The notes under the pieces were generated by a model. That model had not been told where the DNA came from. It was given only the letters and a program-made list of their open reading frames with translations, and made no database searches. The translations under genes and the position numbers were made by a program. From NCBI GenBank assembly GCA_021234155.1, contig JAJEKV010000004.1, positions 18,971,310 through 19,035,309 of the forward strand: a stretch of 64,000 bases of DNA. Reading direction: 5' to 3'. How positions within the stretch are numbered: the stretch's first letter is position 1; every line of letters begins with the position of its first letter. Source of the stretch: Isoetes taiwanensis (taxonomy: Eukaryota > Streptophyta > Lycopodiopsida > Isoetales > Isoetaceae). Shown here piece after piece: positions 48,643 through 60,452 of this stretch.

Positions 48643-48720
48643 ATGATAACCTATATTCTTATATTGTGCACAACTTATATTCTTATATTGTGCATGATAA
48701 CCTATATTCTTATATTGTGC
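48643..48720 (+). repeat. Tandem CATGATAACCTATATTCTTATATTGTG repeat
   Basis: Three units of 25-29 bp built on CTTATATTCTTATATTGTGC. Confidence 0.9.
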
Positions 48721-49231
48721 CCTCAAGACTTCAAAGAATCACTAGAAAAGTTTTTATCAACTAATTATTCTTTTCTCTCACGCTTGTTAAATCATTTTAT
48801 TGTCATACGCTTTACTAAGTGTGAGCAAAGAATAATGCATCGTAATTTATATTATTTTATTATCATACTATATTATCACATGTCTTTGCTATTTTCTCTA
48901 ACTTCTTTATCACATTTGTGTCATTTTATTGGCACATTAAAGTCAACTTTGTATCATTTGTTTGTCGCCATTTTTGTTATTATTATGTCAATATATTATC
49001 ACAATTTTTGACGATGACTTTATCAAAACTATTGTCACAATTGTTTCATTTTGTTGGCACATTATTGGCGATTTATATTATTTATTTGTCACTAATTTTG
49101 TCATTTTCAATTCAGGTTTTCCTCACATATTTGTGAGACGGTTTTGTCACAATATAGTTAAAAAGATTTCCATTATTTTGTCACCTTTTTTTTTGGCAAT
49201 ATTGCATCATTCTATTGTCATATTGACATTA

Positions 49232-49700
49232 ACAATCAACACATAACTACCATTGACATTAATTAACACAACCATTGGGTCCAACACATTTAAATTAAAA
49301 TCCCCTTAAACCCCCTTTGGTTTGGGTGCATATTCACCGCGGGGGTGACTCAGAACCAGAGCATTAGATAGGCATATTCACCTCTTATTCCTTAATCTAT
49401 AATCATGCGTAAAGTTCCTCGTTTGTGGGGTATGCAAGTACAAAATTTGCTATATTGTATAACAAGATTCTTAAAAAATACTATAAGATTTCAAGCGTAA
49501 TACTATATGGTGTTGATTTCAGCGTGCAAAAATACAATTATGAGGGCTCTCACCCCCTCGTCACCCCCGGTGAATATGCACCCAAACCAAAGGGGGTTTA
49601 AGGGGATTTTAATTTAAATGTGTTGGACCCAATGGTTGTGTTAATTAATGTCAATGGTAGTTATGTGTTGGTTGTTAATATCAATGGTTGTTATGTGTTG
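49232..49700. mobile_element. Foldback (inverted-repeat) element
   Basis: The left arm (about 49232-49346) and right arm (about 49563-49690) are reverse complements over about 115 bp, sharing CCATTGGGTCCAACACATTT and TTTGGTTTGGGTGCATATTC. The 215-bp centre matches positions 180-285 at the window start. The right side extends into ATGTGTTGGTTGTT minisatellite units (49668-49730) and a GGCCCC-TTC-GGGGCC hairpin (49758-49772). There is no ORF of its own, so it is non-autonomous. Confidence 0.85.
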
Positions 49701-49772
49701 GTTGTTATGTGTTGGTTGTTATGTGTTGGGAGATTTAATTTTTATATGATTTTTTTTGGCCCCTTCGGGGCC

Positions 49773-50785
49773 TTAGGACGCCACCTCCTCCCCCGGTGTG
49801 ATAAAAACTTTTGAATTTAAACCCGGAAAAAACTAGAATTCATTTGAGGCTTTCATCACACGTAGCTTTTGAATTTGATCACAATAAAACAAAGCGAGAA
49901 CATAAGTAAAAGTTACCATAAAGATAGAAGCGATTGATCCCATTATTACGAAAGTCATAAAGTTTGCAACATAAAAGAAAACCCCTTGTTATTGTTTCTT
50001 ACGCTACAACTATTTCTCTTTCCCAATGACACCATTGTTTATCAATCCATATGATTTTGGATGCTCCATCTCTAGCTTAAAGGTAATGCATGATTCACCT
50101 TATGGTTCGATTAAAGTTCCAAACCTACAATATAAATGCATTCTTGTGGCCCATTTGTTTGACCCGATCTGCGTGACATGGAAAAGGGCGTGGAATAATC
50201 GCATATTGTGTGCATAAGAATCCGTTTGTTGATTGAAGCTAAAAGTGGCTGCTATGAACAATCAAACTGACGAATATCCAAGAGTTGGAAGCAAACAGGG
50301 GGCCTAAACTTGAATCTAAAGACAAATCTTAGGAAGGAAACAAAAGGGGGTTTTTAAAGACACTACATTGTAGAATCGAGAAACCAATACCTTGTAAAAA
50401 AAACATCATGCTAATCAAGAAACATTAAAAAACAAATACCTTTGTAAGTGTGAGCAAAAATCCATCTCGTGGTAGTAAAATCCACTCACGCAATAAGAAT
50501 CCAAGAGCTGAAGTACACATGCATATGCACACATGCACACATGCACATGCACAATGCACATGCACATGCACATGCATACACATCTTGCGATGTTCATGCA
50601 CAAACACATGCAGAGAAAGACAACAACCCTCGGATTGTTCCAACCAACTAAAAAATCAACGGCCCATAAAGGGTGCACTCTAGAAATACTATTTAGTACA
50701 CCTCCATGAATACAACAACGAAATCATAGAAAAACCATGTGAAAAAAGCGATAAAAATCTAAAAGTAACCCCTCGTTATTGTGCT
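49773..50785. other. Rest of the nested insertion, no gene recognised
   Basis: Contains the (CACATG)n array; short ORFs only. Confidence 0.4.
50515..50583 (+). repeat. (CACATG)n microsatellite
   Basis: About ten ACATGC/CACATG units, partly imperfect, creating alternating purine-pyrimidine DNA. Frames crossing it read Cys-Met or His-Met repeats and are not genes. Confidence 0.95.
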
Positions 50786-52354
50786 ACATATTATTGTCAA
50801 TTACTTGTTCACCAATTTTGTCATTGTTATTGTCATTTTTATGTCACATTTTTTATATTTTATTTTAGTGCCAATAAATCTCTGTTCCCTTATAGTATAT
50901 AAAGTCCACAATTATTTGGCTTGTATTGTATCATATTTTTAGAGAATATGAATTGAAAATTCTCTTTTAAATTAGCCCCAATTAATGTAATTGTTTCTCC
51001 AATGTCTTCAATGATTATCTTAACACACTTAAAATAATAATTATATCAATCATCTACGTCCCAGTATAATAACTAAAGAGTATAATAGACCCATTGATAA
51101 ACCAAGGACAATAACTCGGTAACTTCGGCCCAAAGACATCCTATAAATAGCAAATAAAATTATCGTTTAGTTTAAGTTCAAATTAAATTTTTTTATGAAA
51201 TATTTTTAAGAGTGCTAAGAGTTTGTGAATTTTGAAATTGTCACAGTAGTAATATGTAATAAAATAACAGGGGGTTCCAGAGGGGTTTGATATGGATGTA
51301 AAAATAACAATTCCTGAAACCATAGACCATATATCCCTAAAACAACCGAATGGGTTGTTATAAAAAAGAAAAAAGAAAAAAGAAAAAACATAGATTCAAA
51401 ATAAAAATATTCCCTCAAAACCTTAAGCGAAATTGTATTTCGTATTTCAAAATCATAGGCACTTCCAATCATAAATGACTATAAGCGAAACGAGAGGTAC
51501 CCAGAGGCCCCAACATACGATCTGGGTCATAGGATCCACGAATCCGACGGCTGTGGTAGTTCAAGGTGCACCTCGTTTAGAATATGTAGTCAATTGCTTA
51601 TCAAGATATCAGGTTTCATATACAAATTATCATGATTGCCAAATTCTAAATTGCTTAAATCACGAAAATTGGAAATACATATTCTCGATATTTATAATTC
51701 TAAATAGAATCAAGTGAAAATTAGTCTAGAAAGTAATTTTATGCTTTGATAACCATCATACTTTTAATTTAAAGATAAACTTATATACTAAGACTTACAA
51801 GAATTATTAAAATCAAGACAGATTAAATAATATATCTCTATTATAATGTTTTAGTGTGTGTCTTGATTGGAGCCCTAAATTGGGCGTAGAGATATAACTT
51901 AAAAATTGCACGGTCAGGATAGCTAACCAAATGACCATGATGAAAACTATGGTGAAATGTTCCAACATAGCTATGCAATTCTATCTAGATTTGCCTGATC
52001 GAGACCAGCAGTTGGATGCACCAACTGCTTTCAGACTTTGCGAGGTTAATTTTGAGACTCTGCAAGCATCCATTGCAATTCTCAGTCCAAATTGTGCACT
52101 ATAACAAACCCCACATCCCAGCCACCTTTCTTTGGAGTTCTCTTCTTTGGGATAGTCCAGATGATCTGCAACTCCTGAGCTTCTTCAAATCGGCCTTCTA
52201 GAGTTCTGAAAAACAAGTTCCAGATCACTTACAGCTAAGGTTAGAAGAAATATTTTGGACAATTTTGCTATTGTAGATCCCATACAACATATGATTGGGG
52301 CTTAATTGAAGCTCCTTGCAATTTGTAAGGTTTTACTCGGATAATTCACGCAAG

Positions 52355-52380
52355 GGGAAGGAAGGAAGGAAGGAAGGAAG
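52355..52380 (+). repeat. (GGAA)n microsatellite
   Basis: About six consecutive GGAA units, 180 bp outside the transposon. Confidence 0.95.
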
Positions 52381-52900
52381 TATATTTCAACGAAAGGGAG
52401 GAAAGCAGCGTTGCACATCTTCCTCGCTTTTACTAAAAGAGCAAAAATTGTTTTAATTGTTTTTGTCTTACATCTTTGTCTTCAACGAGCAACTTTAGTT
52501 GCTGCTACAATAGCTTTTCGATTATCTTCTTTTGGAATGGAATAAGAAATAGCATTGGGGTGAAAGTATGCTTGGTGGGTAGCAAAAAACGCGACCCCGA
52601 CACCGACACGGCAACACCAAAATACATTTTTTCCCACGGGCATACATTTTTTTCCCACCCTTCACCTATATAGTACCACCTATATTCTGCGCCGCTATTA
52701 GCCTCTGCCGGCACTGTTTATACAATCATTACCGTTTGCGCCCCATAATGAAAGCGACCCTGTCACGGAACCACTAGACAAGCGAGCGAACTTTTCGAAT
52801 TTGTGTTTTTCCAAATCTCTCTTCCCCAACTTTCTCTACTCAGGCCAAGCAACCCGCGAATTTATGCTTCGATTTCCACTTTATACAAAACAGATCAACC

Positions 52901-55900
52901 ATGGTAAAGAAGGTGATTGATCCGCCCGGCTCAAGCGATAATTCCAACGGAACCCATTATCCCGTAAGCAAAAGCAACAAAACAAAATTTCAATGGGTTT
53001 AGGGTTCAACCACGTTAATTCGATTTTCTTGCATTCTTCGGGCCGGAAGAAACGTTCCCTTAAGACCGGACCTGGCTGATTGCCGAACCGAAGAAGACTT
53101 CCATGCGTATGCAGAATCAAACGAGGGTGTTCATCCCTCTCAATTTTCGAACAGACCTCATATCTGCGCAGTGATACAATGAAGTTTGGGATACCAGCGG
53201 GGGTCATTCACGGCAAAACTTCCATTGACAAGGTGAGGCGAGGAACGAAGAAGCTCTAATAGAGCTTCGAGCAAAAATATACCCTGGCGGGTTGAAGAAC
53301 GAAGAAGTTAGAAAAGACGATTATCATACCTATTTGCATTCAATAAGCGCCTCGAGCAAAGCGGGATCCACGGTTCAAGGTTAATTGGGCGGCGATTCGC
53401 GGCAAAGAGTAGAGCCCCTGGCAGCAAGGTTAAAAGTGAACCGGCAAAGCGATTCTCCAAAGAAGCGAGGCGAGGCGGCAAATCTCAACAAACCACGCGG
53501 CACCTGAAAGCATAGCGAAAAGGCGGTTCGAGGAGGCACGGTATTAAATTAGAAGGGAGGCGTCCATAAGGAGCTTTACCTTTGTGCCCAACGGCTTACA
53601 CACTTATGGGGGGAGAACATATCACGCTGGAAGTCCTATGCAAAGATTTGCGAAAACCCTAGACACCAGACGAGGCTGATTTAGTCTCCAAGAAGGAGCT
53701 AGTTGTCCAGTCCCACTAAGGGAGCTTTCTTCTTGGCCCGGAGAAGAAATTGCGAAAAATTAAAGACAACATCTCACGTCTTCCAAGCGATCCACAGTCC
53801 GATCTTTGGTGCCTCTGGCCGAGCTCTTGAGCTTGGAGAGAAAAGACATGGCGAGTACATGCTCAAAGCCCTTGTTGAAATGGGGGTGGCCCAATAGATG
53901 AGGGATAGTTCAACAGTGGCCACTATAGGCTGCCGAGGTTGCAAACACCGGCGTGCAACTTGCAAAAGCCAACCAAAGATTCTGAGAATCTCAACAAAGG
54001 CTTAGGGGAACTTACAAGGAGAGCGGCCGCTTGTGAGCATCTATCTGTGACATTCAGGGTTGCCAATTGGAGATGAGGAGCGATGCTCCACATGCGGGCT
54101 GGCATTCGGGATGATTACACCCTAAGTCCGAAGGCTGAAATGTGGCCATTATATCATGTCGGTTGCCCGAGTTTGCTTATGGAGAAGACACCTGCTTGCC
54201 TCGAATGCTTTCGAAAGTTCAGCCGAGGCTTAGTGGAGGAATTGGGGAAGACAGTCAAGCGGGAACCCTTACATCTTTGGGGCAGCACACAAACAAATAG
54301 TTGAGACAATTGACCTAGATGAGGTGGTAGCTACAACTCCGGATAGCAACGAAAAGGAAGCATGTCAAAACACCTCTTAGTAAAAGGACCCCTGACACAA
54401 GTCTACAAGGACTCGAACTCCACAAGCAAAACGACCAAAAAAGGTACACGTTTGTTTCCTGAAGTGGGTACATTAGAAGCGCTTTGTAGGCGATGAAACG
54501 AACACGACGGCAGCGGTCAAATACACATTGCGGCACACGAAAGCACCGTGCTAAAGACACCAACTTTCTGGTCCAAAGCGATTCGATGGATTTCGGCGAT
54601 CTTTGAAAATACAATATAGTTCCAAATTCTGCAGCAACCTCTACAAAGGCCTCCTCTAACACTGTTGATGCAGGGGCAGACAAGGATGTTGAAGACCCGA
54701 ATATAGTGGATAAGCAGGTGAACAAGGTTGTGAGCCGAATCACAAGGCTCACAAGGTCCAGGACCAAAAAGGTCCTGGACCCCGAGAGTGAGGGTGAGTC
54801 AGATGATTCGGTTGATGAGGACGTGCCTATAGGCGTGGCACTAGGAAAAAAAACAGCTGTCTAATGTAATTTATATGTACTCGTTTCAGGGCCAATTTTG
54901 TTTGCACAAGACTTGGCAAAACGATCAGTTAAAAGGTTTTTGTGTAATACCATAATATATGTTTTTTCCCCCATTGTGTCCTTGTAAAATTTGTTTCGAG
55001 TTTCAACCTAGGGATCAATATGCATTTGCATGCAGAAGGAGAAGGCAGCCACAAGTGGTGCTTACTGAATCTGAGGCTGAAGATAGTGAGAGAACCCAGA
55101 CAGATAATGAAGAAACCAAAGTGCAAAAACAAACTCTTACATATAAAAGGTGCAATCCAATATTTAAGTTCAAGCAGTTATTTTACTTGTCTTATTTCAC
55201 TTGGCATCTTTTCTGCCGGTTTGGTTGGTAATTGTAGCACCACTTTTGATTTTGCGAGGGAGACCAAGGACCCTAAGCCACCACTTGGTGCGGATTCTTG
55301 ATAGCCGGAAACACCCATACATTGGGGACGGGGAGATACTAGTAAGGATGTATCTAGCTATGGCTATCGGCACTCTCCATCACCCGTAGCAAAGATAAAC
55401 GAGTCAAAGCCGGTCGCGGCAACTTCCGGGGCGTCCGGATAGCACTTCCAGCCAAAGTCCGGCCGACGTCCGGATAGCACTTCCGGCCGCAGATCAAAGC
55501 CACATAACAAGCGATCAAAGCAGCCATCGGCGGTGGTTGCAAGCGTCGAGGATGGACACCCGCACGGAAGTGCATGGTGCTTGACATAAATGGTGTCTTG
55601 CACGAACACCTAACAGAGGAGAATGAATCAAAAATCTTGCATCCACCACAAACGAACCATGTTGTAAAAGAAACGCAAGTAAGTACCTCATTTGCGACCC
55701 GGGTATCATGAGTTTGTGGAGTGGGCACCGCAGAGGTTTGATGTTGTGATTTGGAGTGCTTCTCTACTTGAATACAAGGGATATGGTGGATGCATTGTTC
55801 CACGATCTGCAGACCGATTCTTGAAGATATATGGTCAAGAGCATTGCTATGCATGCGAGCATCCAACCAAAGACTGAAAAAGCAACTATTTTTCAAGGAG

Positions 55901-56260
55901 TTGAAGGTTGTTCTTGAGGATTTTCCTCAATATCATGGTATGATTTTCTTGGTTGATGACGGCTGCACAAAGGGTTTCTAAACCACGCACACACAACCGC
56001 TCTGTTATGCCTTTCAAGGGGGCAAGAAGAGGACAATTTTTTGCGGTTTGTGTGTCCGGCTTTGGAATACTTGGCCTCTCATACGATCTGAGGAAACGAT
56101 CTCACAAATTGATTTCAGCGATGCATGGTTGGTCCCGAGGCGATTCGCGATCTTTGGATTCTTGTCTCAACAACTACCTTGTCTCGACCTACTATATCCT
56201 CAATGCTCCTATTGAAGTACAAAGGCGGTTCTTTGGGCACCCTTCCCGGGCGACGAGCAT
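52901..56260 (+). pseudogene. Transposon passenger gene ending in an FCP/NIF-type HAD phosphatase domain
   Basis: A likely first exon (52901-52963, MVKKVIDPPGSSDNSNGTHY then P) ends at GTAAGC. A further exon ends TSIDK at GTGAGG near 53239. The middle (53700-55170) carries a Cys-containing stretch (ERCSTCGLAFGM, LKCGHYIM) and acidic linkers such as DPESEGESDDSVDED. The domain begins at 55565 with RKCMVLDINGVLHEHL, continues RPGYHEFVEWAPQRFDVVIW, SASLLEY and YGQEHCYACEHPTKD, and ends with FFKELKVVLEDFPQYHG and IFLVDDGCTKGF. In HAD phosphatases DxDx(T/V) is catalytic. Here it is D-I-N-G, as in a plant FCP-like subgroup from memory. Frame changes between 55660 and 55700 and near 55875 show decay. 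It may be a captured host gene or a normal accessory gene of this element family. Confidence 0.7.
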
Positions 56261-56418
56261 AGATTTGAGGACTTGATGACTTATGAAGTAACCATTGTAC
56301 ACTACTTTTTGTAATATATGCGACATTACTTTGTGTTATATCTTGAGTATTGAGTGATCTTGTAAGATGTCTCAAATATTGAGTGTACAATTTTTCTGTA
56401 ATATATATCAAGCTTACT

Positions 56419-56532
56419 CGCAATACTACAAGCATTGTTTCGGTTACTAAAATACTCCAATACAACACTACTACAAGCATTGTTTCCAATACTAAAAGAC
56501 TCCAATACTCACAAGCATTGTCTCCAATATAA
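56419..56532 (+). repeat. Tandem repeat at the centre of the transposon
   Basis: ACTACAAGCATTGTTTC(C/G) and ACTAAAA-ACTCCAATAC repeat about three times, between the convergent 3' ends of the passenger and transposase genes. Confidence 0.85.
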
Positions 56533-56639
56533 TGATCAAAATTTGAGACAAGTACACAAGTAACTACTGACACTGTTAAAATGATAAAACAACTAGGTCA
56601 AAGCATATTCAACCTTCATATGGCGTTTATCAAAGGATC

Positions 56640-59600
56640 ATCCGGTGAGTAGCCCGATCAAGGGAAAATCATTAGTGCCGGGAATGGGATTCATCTCAAA
56701 CTTGATGGCTGATGCGTGATGATCAGACTGGAAGGTCGGACCTTTGTCTTCAAGTAGCTCCCAAGTACCATCGGGGCGGGACGACATAGTACAAACCAGC
56801 CAACACATGTTCATCGACATTGAAGGTTCGACCCGGCTATCCTTGACAATTACGTCAAGGATATGCCTCGGCTTAACACATTTGACCACATAGAAATCGC
56901 ATTCTCGATTTCCCTCCTCACCATTCTATGACAAAGTTATCACCTTCCTCTATGTTTCCACTAAGCCATTCTCCATCACCTTCAAAAATGCCTCATCGAT
57001 TTAGTCTTCGATTACCTTCACCCGGTAGACTTTTTCGGCTTTAGAGTAACATATTTCCAATTCTTTAACCTCTGCTTGTTCACACAAGATGACCGGTTTC
57101 CTTTCAAACAAGTTACCACGAAACAACTTAAACCTCTATGAGCCACCCCTTGTGCTTGATTTGGCCAAGTATGTCCCGATCTTGTGTATTTCCTTCGTCC
57201 CTTCTACCACAGGCGCAATCCGGCCTATTACGTCCTATCAACATCATCCTTTCCAATGAACCAAAAGTGCACGCAAAAAGAACAACTATTGCGGTTCACA
57301 TACGGTCTGAGAGGCACATTACAAAGATACACGCCAGATAAAAAGCGGATAAAGGCACTTTTGTGAAGCGTGATGAAAGCACGCAAAAGCGGATGAATGC
57401 AGATGAAAGCATATTACCTCTTGATGTCCCCGCTTCTTTGGCACCTTCATTCCAACTCATAGCGAATTCACGTGCATCGGAACACACCTAAATCTCACTC
57501 CATCATACTTGAGTCTGCTCTCTAGTGAATGCCCCTTTGAGGATCCGCCCTTTGCCCATCGTGCTCTCCCTTACCATGGGCTGTCCCAAAGAAATTCCAT
57601 ATTATTTCCTTCCCTAGCTCGTGGTGATATCTTGGTAGGAAATAGAATGGTCGGCCGATTTTGAATTGGCTAGAACAACCATCGACCAAACTATATGCCC
57701 GGAGAATTCTACACCATTTGATACTAGCCATGAATTGTGCTTTCTAAGGCGGTGTTGCACAAAAAGAGTGTCATGAATCTTGTCATCACTCAAGTAAAAA
57801 TGGGTTTCCTTCAATAGCTTTTCGATCCCCTTTAACATGTCCATCCTATAATGTGATGTGGGCGAGAATTGTTATTTGGTCATTGTGCCAATCTTTGGCT
57901 TTGAACCTCCCTTTGTATTTTGATGTTTTGTAATTCTCGGCAAAATCAATTCTGAAAACAATGGTGCCATCTTGGATATTGTCCAAGCACCTCTTGAATT
58001 GCATGGCCTGCCACCTAGCCCCAGCGAATTGTGTGACACGAATATCTTCAACGTGGAACACGGATATGAAATGAAAGCCTTCAGCCGGTTCTCTTGTAAG
58101 ACAATCTAAGAACCGGCTTTGGTCCTTTCTTTTTTTCCCCTTGCCATTTGAGGTCTCATCTTGTCTTTTGCGGCTTGTTTGTGGTCCCACCAAATACCTT
58201 TGATTTCTTACTTTTGTTTCCCTTCTTCTCAACTTGTCTTTGCCAAGTAGCCTTCAGTAAATCCTACCAAATACCCTTGGATTTCTTACTTTTGTTTCCA
58301 TTCTTCTCGGTTCTTTGCAGCTTCAGGGAGTGTCCCACCGGCTACCTTGGACTTCTTACTTTGGTTTCCCTTCTTGGTGGCATTAGATCTTTTCTTTACG
58401 CGCCACCGCACTTCCTTTGGTAACGCAGGCCGCAACTCCATCGGCTTCTTACGTCTCCAGCGGAATCGCCAGTAACAAGGTCGTAGCATAAAAAAGAAGA
58501 TCGGGCCAAGTTGAAAGCACAAAAGCGATGTCCGGTATGACCGGCACATATCAAGATGCTTCAAAGCAAACAATAAAAAGAGAGTATTACCTTTTCAAAC
58601 GTCTTCCATTCAAGCAAGAACTTCGTGATTCTCTCTTTCTCTTGGACATATAGGAAGACTTTTAAGTTGCCACGCCGACATGTGCGCATCAAACAGTCAT
58701 GTTTATACCATTCTTCACCCTCGCCCTTGTTGCAAACCCACGACCCTCGAGCTGCTTTGGTTGAGTCATCATGCGTATGTTGGTGGGCCGGACACTTCTC
58801 ACCGAGTCCACAGGACCTCGCGGTGCACTTGCACTCTTCACCATGGAATCCGTTTTCGGTGACCTTAATGCATTGATTGCTACCTGGCATACTCCAACTT
58901 CATATGGTATATGCAACAAATGGGTTTCCCTTTACGATACTTTCTTCTTCACATAAATAGGCTTCAACTTCGAAAAGCCTTTAAGCAAACGAGGTGTTCG
59001 GGATGTCCCTTTTTGTATTGTTGATATAGTCTGCGGTGAATGGTGGCCTTTGGTTAGAAATAGCCCGAGAAAAAAAGTTTGTATGGAAACTTATACACAG
59101 TGTGACCTCGAGAAAGGTGCAAGGGATAAGAAATTGGGCTTGACTCTCCAACGGTGTTCACAACATCTTTCTTGCAAGGAGAGACTCTGTTGTTTTTTCT
59201 TTCGATACGTTATGCTTTGCTTGCAAGCGGGGGTGAGAGAATCGCACCTCAACCTCTTTGGAAAGCGGACCACGGACCATTTCCAAGGAAGGCTTCCGAT
59301 TTCCTTAATCAAAGCGGTTGCAATTGTTGACCTCATGCAACCTATCATAAGAAATATTGCACATGTATCAATGAACATATCCCACCGGCATCACTTTCGG
59401 ATACAAGCACTTGAAAGCATGAAGAAGCACGTGCATGAAGACAAGAAATAGATGTACCTAACGACCCCTGCCATAGTGGAATTGCATCCGAATTTGTGGA
59501 AGAAGCCATCACAAGTGTTGAGGTTACGGCTCTCCAAATATCATGGTTCCTTAGCCTCTTTGTGGTCGCCATTGTTGTCTTTTCAAGTTGTTGAGCAGAC

Positions 59601-60058
59601 ACTCCCGCTGCCTTGCACTCCTTTGGATTTGGCAAAAGTCCGTGGTTCTGAGATTTCCATTTCGTGGTGATGAACCACCCTCTTCATCACATCAGCCTTG
59701 AGTTCGGTGAATGCTTTTGGTGAGCTTATTGAAGTAATCAACTACTTGCTTGGCTATTTCTTGCTGCGTCTCATGCTTTCGGATCCTCCCCGTTCAACCG
59801 CCGCTTTTTTCATCTTATTCCTTAATCAGATTCTCTCTTTTCTCTGCATCCAATTTCTTGTAAATTGCGAGGAAACCGGATCTTCCGCGTGATATTTCGT
59901 GTTGGATTGACATCCAACAAATTTGGAACACCTTGTGGGATTCATCAGGCCGAAAAATCCAATGCTAAACGCGTGATTGCCTCCCGTGCCTTATCGAGGG
60001 CGCCATGAAATTCCCCGAGAGGGAGGATAATTGAATTGGAGGGAGAATTTTCGCCCAT
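56640..60058 (-). pseudogene. DDE-like transposase relic (DFAENYK family)
   Basis: Transposases of this group cut and rejoin element ends. The minus strand starts MGENSPSNSIILPLGEFHG (60058) and is interrupted by stops and frameshifts. Recognisable parts are a Cys/His cluster near 58890-58640 (HGEECKCTARSC, EEWYKHDCLMRTCRRG), basic repeats at 58410-58190, then a 128-codon frame (58232-57846) with FRIDFAENYKTSKYKGRF. Next come FYLSDDKIHDTLFVQH, WSDGCSSQFKIGRPFYFLP and WNFFGTAHGKGEHDGQRA (57800-57550). The Asp of DFAENY, the Asp of WSDGC and the Glu of KGEHDG could be the DDE triad (inference). I recall similar uncharacterised proteins in plants and cnidarians but cannot name the superfamily. 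Too broken to be active. Confidence 0.75.
58185..58385 (-). repeat. Lysine-rich coding repeat inside the transposase
   Basis: Three units of about 75 bp (58188, 58262, 58333) encode KKGN(Q/K)SKKSKV followed by GGT or a diverged form. The basic runs resemble nuclear localisation signals or a DNA-contact tail. The units are diverged, so the expansion predates decay. Confidence 0.8.
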
Positions 60059-60452
60059 GACGGTAATCCAATTTGCAAACGCATTCACCACACCACTTTC
60101 GCGCGAAAATCCAGCCAAAACCCACAATCATTATCCTAACGGCTCATTCGTGAGGTGGACGTGTTAGTACATGAAGGGCGAAAAATGATCTGGCAGATTT
60201 GCGGCAAAAAGCACCCCAAATTAAGCAAAAGCGGGTGCTTTGCTGGCTAAAACCCTCGCTATAAGCATACGTCCCCGGACGCATGCTTTTTGCTACCCAC
60301 CAAAGATACTTTCACCCATTGATGGAATGGAAATAGCAAGCTAGAAACATGACATTAATGGTAGGATGGAGGAAAGCAGAATTTAATTATATTCGTGTCT
60401 TCCAAATAATATGTTATTTCAATATGAAACTTGAGAGTTATATTACAAAAGA

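Larger units (their letters stand above)
48735..51850 (+). mobile_element. AT-rich repeat element, copy B, split by a nested insertion
   Basis: Blocks 48735-49225 and 50786-51850 are colinear with copy A. The 1.56 kb between them (about 49226-50785) are absent from copy A and begin with the foldback repeat. Confidence 0.8.
52558..60317. mobile_element. 7.76-kb DNA transposon with 31-bp TIRs and ATTG target duplication
   Basis: The left end (52558-52588) starts GGGTGAAAGTATGCTTGG. The right end read inward (60317-60287) starts GGGTGAAAGTATCTTTGG. Both continue TGGGTAGCAAAAA, so 29 of 31 bases match. ATTG abuts both ends (52554-52557 and 60318-60321). A longer similarity, TGGAATGGAA...AAATAGCA, also lies outside each end. 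Inside are a minus-strand transposase relic and a plus-strand passenger gene, arranged convergently. The 4-bp duplication and large size fit superfamilies such as Sola, but I cannot assign it without comparison. Both genes are decayed while the ends remain nearly identical, so mobilisation in trans after gene decay is possible. Confidence 0.85.

Noticed and set aside
50425-50678. Cys-Met-rich ORFs
   Set aside because: They are translations of the (CACATG)n microsatellite.
53703-54304. Separate small genes within the transposon
   Set aside because: The 64- and 73-codon frames are better read as decayed exons of the passenger gene, since they lie on the same strand between its first exon and the phosphatase domain.
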